Of a stretch of DNA of 64,000 nt, positions 56,992 to 64,000 are shown in pieces; position 1 is the stretch's first letter; each line of letters starts with the position of its first letter. This stretch comes from Armillaria gallica (lineage: Eukaryota > Basidiomycota > Agaricomycetes > Agaricales > Physalacriaceae): positions 3,240,733-3,304,732 of the forward strand of contig JBANDB010000010.1 in the NCBI GenBank assembly GCA_037576215.1. The letters are read 5' to 3'. Position numbers and translations under genes: made by a program. The notes beneath the pieces were generated by a model that saw only the letters and a list, made by a program, of their open reading frames with translations, searched no databases and was not told the origin of the DNA.

Positions 56992-57641
56992 TGCCACTAT
57001 GTTCTTGATTTTGCCTTGCCGTGAACTGTGCTGCATAATCCTCCTTATCTACCTACATATACCTTTACTGCGTAAACTACTTTTGTATCTGTTCTTATGT
57101 TGATATGAAACTAATACAGTTTTTCAATGGAGCTGCGAGAAAGCGGGCTAATAATAACGGTACATATTCTGTCCACGGTCAGTTCTTCAAAGAGTCTGAC
57201 AAGGTCACATCAATGCTCTGGTCCGAGCGATTCCGAAGTTCGGGTCGACATTTTACTACAGGCATTCATTTGAATCAAGGCTAATAATTTTGGGACATTT
57301 TCATCAAATAATATGTGCATCGAAGCATGGAGCATCTATGCAAAAACCGGACAGCCATGGCAAGGAAAACACCCGTAAATTATAATCTAGACCAAAGCAG
57401 TATGGCCAGTACTTGAAGAGATGATTTAGCGGCATAGCTAAAAATATAGATTAAAAAGAACGAATGATTATCACGTTCCAGGCTGAAACGGTGGTGGCGG
57501 AGCAATCGTAACCCGCGAACTTGACGCGTCAAAGTTTGGGCAGACACGCGTCAGTCACAGTCACGTGTCGATGTAACATAGATGTAACAGGGCTTCTCAT
57601 TTTCAAAATTTCGCTCTCTCAGCTTGCCTCTTACCGCATAT
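56992..57641. other. Metacaspase copy 2 3' flank, no gene seen
   Basis: Collinear with 8.96-9.61 kb. Confidence 0.4.
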
Positions 57642-57827
57642 ATGCCTCGAAAGCAACAGGTCGGTTCTGACGACCAGAAAAAACCTGGAACCTCAGCATG
57701 GATGCCGATGAGAGCGTTTTTTCTGAATGTTCTTGGGCACTTAGAGTCGCTCAACATGCTTCACCTTGTACGTCTGACGAGGGGTCTCCGAGGTGCCCTG
57801 TTTGACAAGGCGTCTGTCGCTGGGTAG
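57642..57827 (+). pseudogene. Short F-box-like ORF (61 codons)
   Basis: MPRKQQVGSDDQKKPGTSAW, then FFLNVLGHLESLNMLHLVRL and TRGLRGALFDKASVAG-stop. The second half follows the F-box helix pattern (LGHL..LNMLHL.R..RGLR.AL), but the LP.(E/D).L start is replaced and nothing follows. Copy 1 retains an LPKDVPFE segment that is deleted here. Treated as a truncated F-box gene. Confidence 0.35.
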
Positions 57828-58874
57828 AAGGCTCTGAATGGAGATGTTGTTGATTTACCGAGGCATCGAGAGGGCATATCGGAGCTGGAATGAGTTAGTC
57901 TCAAATACAAGACGAGGTGCTCTGCGCGTTATATTCTGCTCTATCGATGTTATTTATTTACATGTATTTCGTAATGTCCTTCCTGTATCCTGGAAGACAG
58001 GCCGAGATTAGAGATAGTAGCATATCGTATAGTTAGCTGGGAAGAATAATCGTACGCTGTGACCTCACCCTTATCTAGAAGGCAATGCTTGATACTTGAA
58101 TTACATCTAGGTCCTGTAAACATCATCTTTCAAAATAAGACAAGTCGTGGCACTGGGTTATTAATACTGAGAATGTAAGTCGCAGATCGAACTCCTAAGC
58201 ACAGCGATGGTACCTGGACATCCAGTTTTCAGTTTGCACAGTCGTCCCGCGATACGGTTGCGTAGGAGAGTATTTTCTCATTCAGTTCAACGGAGAATGT
58301 GGTGCGTTAGCAGCAAAGTGGAAACGAGAGCCCTTTCTCTTATGTAGATGAACCATATCGAAGACTGTTTACCCATGAGCTAGAAGCCACTACTCAGAGT
58401 TATTACCTTCGTGAACGGTGATCATGAAGGAGCAAAAGGCTAGATGTGTAAGGCTGTATCAGCTTTGTCACCAATTCGTTGAGAATAATGTCTCGGGACG
58501 ACGCCCAAACCTTCTTACCTTCGCAGAAGGGCGTGCACATAGCGTATAAGCTCGAGCCTCGTTGGCACAATTACAAACGGGTACCCGGTTTTCGAATTGT
58601 ATCACGTCGGAGGAAGCTCAATAGTTTAGAGGTGTGGACCTCCAAGAAAGTCGACCAGAATGCGTTTAGTGGTAGTAGGAACCTCAATTGGCGAACCGAG
58701 CCTCAAACCGATGGTCGGATCTGTGGGCTACGTACAGGTCAGCGACGGTGAGACAAATGAGGAGAAATGAGGATACCTCACGCATAGATCAAACAGCCCA
58801 AGTCGAATAAGGACCTAGAATGATGAGCGTCGGATTTATTTTGTCACTGTAGCTGCAGGCCATCTGCGGTTTGA
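57828..58874. other. Duplication copy 2 spacer, ORF relic
   Basis: Counterpart of 9.89-10.78 and 11.63-11.77 kb. The minus-strand frame at 10425-10892 is broken here by stops around 58.60 kb and by frame changes around 58.45 kb. Confidence 0.45.
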
Positions 58875-58882
58875 TACGTCGA
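58875..58882. other. Empty (uninterrupted) counterpart of the KDZ insertion site
   Basis: TACGTCGA, between CATCTGCGGTTTGA and ATAGTCATATCTGCAC. The left side continues as copy 1 left of 11767 and the right side as copy 1 right of 29437. It establishes the element's extent without any database. Confidence 0.75.
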
Positions 58883-58999
58883 ATAGTCATATCTGCACAA
58901 CTGGAGGAAATTTTATCGAATTAGCCTGCATACATTATAAGAAAAGACGATGAGAAGAGGGAGAGTATACGTACCCAACCAGTCTCGCCACGCAGTATA

Positions 59000-60620
59000 G
59001 CCATCGTAGGCAACAGTGAAGATAACGTGACTTTTCATGGTTCATCCTTCCACTGACCGTCATTTTTCCCCAGCAGAGGTGAATGTAGCTTCCGATCGAC
59101 GCAGATGTCTAACATCTTGATAGGGACCGAGATGATCGATGGAACTTAGAGCCTCGCAATCGAGTCACACAGCGTGAACGTCCGTATAGTGAGGTTTGAA
59201 CAACGCGACTCAAGTTATGCTCCACCGAAAAAGGAAGGATCATGAAATGGGAAGAAGTAATCATGTGGAGTCCGCAAAGAAGCAAGCAGGATTGCGATGT
59301 CTGTTCGATCAATGGTATAGAACTCGGTCACATCGCAAGCATGCCGTCGAGTAGTGAGTGGTGAACAACACAACGACACGACATCGAATTACACATCCGT
59401 CAGTGTCGTGCATCTCAGGTCAGCCGGGCACAATGCACACAGGAGATTTGTAGATAAAAATATACAGAAATACAACTGCTACTATCGCACGGTTAGTCAA
59501 AAAAACTATCATTAAAGAAAAAGATATCGACGCACAGTGAAGTACAGAATGCGAGTTGGCATCACAGGTGATGAATCCGTCGTCGTGTATTATTCTGCAT
59601 GCTGGACGTGAGATATAGAGCTGGATGAACAGAAGGGAAAACCCACCTGAATAGAGGCTATTTGCCTCGTAAAATCCGTTCGGAATAACGGATAGTGGAG
59701 AGGTCGGCGCAGGCGACGTCCGTGGACCTCCACGTGGCAACACAAAAGGAGATAGATGCAGAAAGGCATCAAGAACTGGCCGGGTGAATCGGAGGAAGAA
59801 AGCTTCTGCAACGGTTAATCATGGGGAGGAGGCTTAGAGACTCGCTCACCGTACTGAACACAGCCTGGAGAATGCAGCCGCCCGACGCCAATAGTGCTCT
59901 TGATCATGTGGGCCTGAGTTCTAATGACAAGCTATCCATTTCTAACACGAAACAAGGATCCCAGCGAGGAAAACTTGTGCAAGGATGGACTAGAACACAG
60001 TAGTCGCATCAATAGATAGTAGAAACGTTCCTCCTAATCGTCCCATATATCAGCCTGTAGTTCGCCTCTATCGTCCAGGTTAACGTCCGTGGTAGATTTT
60101 AGATCCAAGAAATCCATTGGAACGAGAGTTTCAAAGTCGGCTCAGCGAGATCGACGAGTGGAAGCGAAGCAGTGAGAACCACCTTGAGCCGAGGTCAAGG
60201 TCGGGGGTCACGGAACTTTGGGGCGACTGTCGCCGGTCGCGCAAATGACCTTGACCTTGACAATGACTCCGTCGCTGTGAGGCCACAACATGACGTAGTC
60301 ATAGACTTATTTGTCGGGTCGTCGACGTGACCTGCTTGGTCACCATCATCGGTCGAATCCGGTCTCTGTATAGGCAAGGTCGCGATGGCGTGGGGAAAGT
60401 CATGGTCATTTTATGACAGCGACGGCCAGGGCTCTGTGACCGTCGTGACTTCGGTGACGGTCGCGCGACCCGCACAACACTGAGTGAGAACACAGTGGTG
60501 ACAGTTTAGAAGCCCCATCAATCACTGCGGCAGTACCCGGTGCGCACGGGCCCGTCCGGCACTTTCATCCGGAGTATTTTTAGCCGTCGCTTTCGTTTCT
60601 CTTACCACAGCCTAAGTAAG
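59000..60620. repeat. Copy C of the ~1.3-kb subtelomeric block (with 303-bp insertion)
   Basis: Close to copy B (29.60-30.90 kb). Minus-strand frames (59811-59590, 59743-59420) retain QIASIQVGFPFCSS and IVAVVFLYIFIYKSP stretches but no complete gene. Confidence 0.6.
60180..60482. mobile_element. 303-bp insertion with 9-bp target duplication
   Basis: AGTGAGAAC occurs at 60171-60179 and again at 60483-60491; copy 1 has a single related AGTGAGAGC at the same place (~30731). The insert is unusually G+C-rich and CpG-rich for the region (GGTCGCG, TCGTCGACGTGACC) with direct GGTCAAGGTC and GTGACGGTC/GACCGTC motifs. No perfect terminal inverted repeat was found. A 9-bp duplication fits Mutator-like elements, an 8-bp one hAT. 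Confidence 0.6.
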
Positions 60621-60656
60621 TCATTTCGTCCCTCTTGTATTCCTTAGAGCTCACCC

Positions 60657-60850
60657 ATGACTCTTGCGTCTGGTAGGATGATCGCGGTTCGAATACGTGC
60701 TGCAGCCGCTCCTCACATCGTTTTTGGCATCAACGAAGAGGAGCAAATGTTGGGCAATGTAAGTAGTGTACATGGATGCGTACTCAGAAATTGTTCTTGG
60801 AGGAGGCACTTTTCACTGTGTTCGATTCAAGCCGGGCGCAATTTAAGTGA
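60657..60850 (+). CDS. Small two-exon ORF, copy 2 (54 aa)
   Basis: Exons 60657-60758 and 60788-60850. The protein reads MIAVRIRAAAAPHIVFGINE and KLFLEEALFTVFDSSRAQFK. Same splice layout as 30947-31110 but ten residues longer. The 29-nt intron is shorter than any other here. It may be the surviving 5' end of a larger gene; family not recognised. Confidence 0.3.
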
Positions 60851-63213
60851 TGGCGATACTATTTCAGATACTGCTCTGCCTCTCTATGTACACTGTATTC
60901 TCGTCTGATTCGAATGCTCGACCTCGTCTGGTATCAGCATACTTGGTTGATCACAGAAGATGGATGACACCTTGACTCGGTGATACATCTAGGGAAAATA
61001 GAAGCGAGGTGTTAGATGGAACTCAGGACAAAATTAGCAGTATTTGTCGAACTTACGTTGTATGTGATGCGTCTTACATACCTCCATCTCGGCAACTTGA
61101 AAAAATATTCAATTTGAATGCCAGTCCCCGGTTGATGGGATATGATCCTTCAACAACGGTACAGTGACTATAGAGGATTGTGATCTCCATCAAATATTGA
61201 GTTCGTCGAGGGAGGGAGGGATAAATACACAAAGACAAGAATCTACCACGATGTAGACGTGGACCGAAAGTTCTTTGAGGAATTTGACAGGGACCTACGG
61301 GCGCATTAGTACCATGTCCGTAATGACCGTACAAATAATTCCCTGCTTCCATATAATTAACGAGTCCGATGGCGCAGAATGAACGGAAGATTGGAGAGGA
61401 AATTGATTTTTGCGAGTAACCGCACAGTTCAGTCATTTGACATAGGCGCTGTCTAGGACACAAAGCGGACGGTCGAAGTAGTCTTGTGAACATGTCAGGA
61501 GGCCGGGAGGTAATTGAATAAAGAACCAAACACTAACCGTAATTCTTCGTAGGACTTCTAGATTCAAATTTTCAAATATAATCAGTGGACGGGTCTTAGA
61601 ACAATGAAGAACGTTGAGGGCTTGAGCCATGGGTCAATTTTACGCGCCATTCAGACTGCCATACTTCACCTGTATGGTGCTAAGGCCTAGGCTGGTCTCG
61701 CGGGATAAGCGGTGAACATGAGAGCAGGATCACCATCATGGTAGCTACGTACCTGCTAAGACCGAACCTATTTAATGATCCTTCTCTTTGGCCTGCCGGA
61801 AAATGTACGGTCCGAGGAACACAGCTGTTATTCCTTAATTCACACCTGTGCATGATATCAGCAACGAATATCTCGCCATTCGGTTTTCTCCTGGAAAGAT
61901 GGATTGAACCACGATACATCTTCCAAAAAATATTTCTCTCGTACGGAGTTCTAGCCTTAAGACAAACTCGTACACCAGAGAAGTCAATCTTCAATTATTC
62001 CCCAGAGAACTGCAAGCGTTCAAGAATATTAGGCCACACAAGGCTTCTGATACTCACAGGATGCAACCATACCTCAAACATGGGTCGTCTTAAAATTGAG
62101 ATCATTCAGTAGCGTGCGGGAGAAGGAATTACCGGCCGCTGTTCATCCATACGACATGCTGTGGACGGGCGGAACATCTTCGAACCGGAGAGGCTGGTAA
62201 GCATTCATCCGGTTACGCCTTCAATAAAAGCCTGCCGCATGGTGTGCCTCCGAATCGTTCTCTTTGCATATGACTACAATGTGCAAGAAGTACGTCACTT
62301 CTATCCCGTTTTGTCTAACGTCAATATATAGCTACCTGATGCTGAGTCTGGGTAGGGCGTGCATTCATTCAGAGCTGCTTAGAAAGCCGTGCCTTTGTTC
62401 CATCGTGCAGTCGGCACTTGGCAAGATGGCATCAGGCTTAGAGTGATTACATGATATTCGCTTTTACAGTGGTTCCCGACTCTTGTACACCTCTTGTTGG
62501 TGACTTGATATTCCATACTCAAGACGGTGAGAACCCTGAGCCATCTCGTTGACCAGTCAACATCGAAGTAGGGCAAGCACTCTTCCATCAGAAATTCGAA
62601 AGACAACTCCAACGACAGACGTGACAGTCATCAGTGAGCTTGATTGAAACGACCATCGATAAGAACACCTACATAGCAGAGCCGGATTTCTGGAACCTCC
62701 CCGCCGCCACAAGAATGTCTTAGCCTTGCCATGAGTTCGCCCCTTGAATCTGTGAATACGGTCACGGTTGCGATACGGCGACATTACCATCTGGTATTGA
62801 CAATTGTGAGAGTATTCGTGTCATTGCCCTGTGGTACGGATGACAATAATAATCTTGGCTTTAATAGAGTGGAGCGTGTGGGATGATATACGGGGAGCTG
62901 AGATTGTATCAGAGGTCCACGGAAAAGCAGTCGGTTTGAAAGCATATGAACCCCGGAATCTGGGTCGTACAAATTTTGGGACGTACCTGGATCTATAGCC
63001 GGTATCTCCTTGAACAGACTAGACTGAGGTTTTTCAATGTTGTCGTAAACTTCCCTGCGTGCATCGGTGCAGTACACTTTACGACAGATGAAAAATCCTC
63101 ACACGCAGGATTAGCCTTTTGCTCTGTACATGCAATAACCGCGATTCTCAGAGGAGCAAAACTAATACATAACCAGATGCATTCATGCTTGTCGCCACAG
63201 AATCCACTTGCGA
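60851..63213 (-). other. Second copy of unresolved minus-strand frames
   Basis: Counterpart of 31.11-33.50 kb. Frames at 63077-62784 and 62790-62557 stay open with scattered replacements (KAKTFLWRRGGSRNPALLCR here, KAKTFLWLRGSSRNLALLCR there), and 3-nt and larger in-frame indels (loss of 12 nt at LMALVMTV/LMTV) hint at coding constraint. No family recognised. Confidence 0.3.
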
Positions 63214-63860
63214 ATGGCTGATAACGCGAAGGTCTCTCTTCCTAGTATCCAAGAATGGTTCCCAGGTCAGTCGCGGTATTGTTCCTTCTGCATTGTTGAT
63301 ACTAAGTTGACGGCATATATCTTGCAGAGCATATGCTACGAGTTTCACCCGATGTTCGTGTGAAAGGCAGCACGCCTCCGGCGTTCATTCCGGCTCGTCT
63401 ATATGTGCCTCCTCAGCCAATTCGCAAATTCTCGCTCGACGATGCCCTCTCACATCCCAGGCACACGTCTACCTCATCACTTCGTCACCAGCCCGTACCA
63501 GATGATGAAGATGAAGAGAGCAAGAGATATATCTGCGCGATCTGTCACAAACGATTCCTCCGACCCAGTAGCTTGAATAATCACACCAATAGTCATACTA
63601 GCGCTACACGTGAGTCTCTCAGATTTTGATGTATCCAACATTAAAAGATACGTATGAAGCGTACCGATGCACACTTCCTGGGTGCGGCAAAGAATTCAAC
63701 GTGAAGTCGAACATGCTCCGGCACTACCGAAGCCATACGAACCCTGTTCCATCTTCATCTTCTTCCTCTCTCCATGATATTCCCACCGAAAATTCGGGCT
63801 CTCAAATCCGTACATCGTTGGATGCATCCTTCACCGAAGGACAGGACCAGGCAGGCAATC
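63214..63860 (+). pseudogene. C2H2 zinc-finger gene cut by the telomere
   Basis: Second copy of the gene at 33502: MADNAKVSLPSIQEWFP, the same two introns, fingers YICAICHKRFLRPSSLNNH and YRCTLPGCGKEFNVKSNMLR intact. It is collinear until AGGCAATCT in exon 3, where telomere repeats replace the last ~150 bp. The frame runs AGN-L and then enters the repeats as Arg-Val codons (AGG GTT) with no stop, so no normal C-terminus exists. Both fingers survive, but the transcript would be non-stop. Confidence 0.85.
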
Positions 63861-64000
63861 TTAGGGTTAGGGTTAGGGTTAGGGTTAGGGTTAGGGTTAG
63901 GGTTAGGGTTAGGGTTAGGGTTAGGGTTAGGGTTAGGGTTAGGGTTAGGGTTAGGGTTAGGGTTAGGGTTAGGGTTAGGGTTAGGGTTAGGGTTAGGGTT
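63861..64000 (+). repeat. Telomere, (TTAGGG)n
   Basis: About 23 perfect TTAGGG units (140 bp) running to the last base, G-rich strand 5'->3' toward the right end, as expected for a right chromosome end. No variant repeats. True length is unknown because the window or assembly stops here. Confidence 0.98.

Larger units (their letters stand above)
54300..63860. repeat. Segmental duplication, copy 2
   Basis: Collinear with 6.39-11.77 kb plus 29.43-34.17 kb. Both metacaspases and their introns align throughout. It lacks the 17.65-kb KDZ element and the ~850-bp stretch near 10.8-11.6 kb. It has its own 204-bp foldback and 303-bp insertion. It ends at the telomere inside the C2H2 gene. Confidence 0.85.

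Noticed and set aside
1..64000. Telomere-linked RecQ helicase gene
   Set aside because: Common next to fungal telomeres, so I looked for helicase motifs (GxGKS, DExH) in the longer frames; none were found.

Overview
The window is the right-hand end of a chromosome from a filamentous basidiomycete, most likely an Agaricomycete. It closes with 140 bp of uninterrupted TTAGGG repeats running to the last base. The reasons for the assignment are many short introns (mostly 45-65 nt, GT..AG), a KDZ transposase with a CxC2 cysteine cluster, and several protein families typical of mushroom-forming fungi. The species cannot be told from the sequence. All gene models here were joined by hand from conserved reading frames, splice signals and paralogue comparison.

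Layout. (1) 1-6.4 kb: a membrane-protein gene with two cysteine-rich repeats (1373-2525), an F-box gene (3021-4424), then a decayed subtelomeric block. (2) 6.4-11.77 kb and 29.43-34.3 kb: one copy of a large segmental duplication, with an intact metacaspase (6898-8961), an F-box remnant and a two-finger C2H2 protein (33502-34303). (3) 11.775-29.43 kb: a 17.65-kb DNA transposon inserted inside that duplication. It has ~100-bp terminal inverted repeats, a 7-8 bp target duplication, and an uninterrupted counterpart of its target site at 58.875 kb. It carries a complete 717-aa KDZ transposase and seven other genes, four of which share one N-terminal module and two of which form another paralogous pair. 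Its gene-free stretches are packed with TGTGCACA/TGTACACA-type palindromes. (4) 34.3-54.3 kb: gene-poor, rearranged sequence. It holds two near-identical copies of a ~0.8-1 kb block, broken copies of the membrane-protein gene, a 1.38-kb TA-flanked element, a rearranged fragment of the GINS replication gene SLD5 and some tRNA-like fragments. (5) 54.3-63.86 kb: the second copy of the segmental duplication, with a second intact metacaspase (54965-56991). It ends where telomere repeats abut the middle of the second C2H2 gene. (6) 63861-64000: telomere.

The window looks like a subtelomeric nursery: duplicated cell-death protease, F-box and zinc-finger genes, repeated insertions into one or other copy, and a breakage healed by telomere addition. 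The KDZ element is the most coherent multi-gene system. A transposase, an RNase H1 N-terminal-like protein, two paralogous basic proteins and four proteins sharing one helical module travel together between matched inverted repeats. No function is known to me for most of its cargo.
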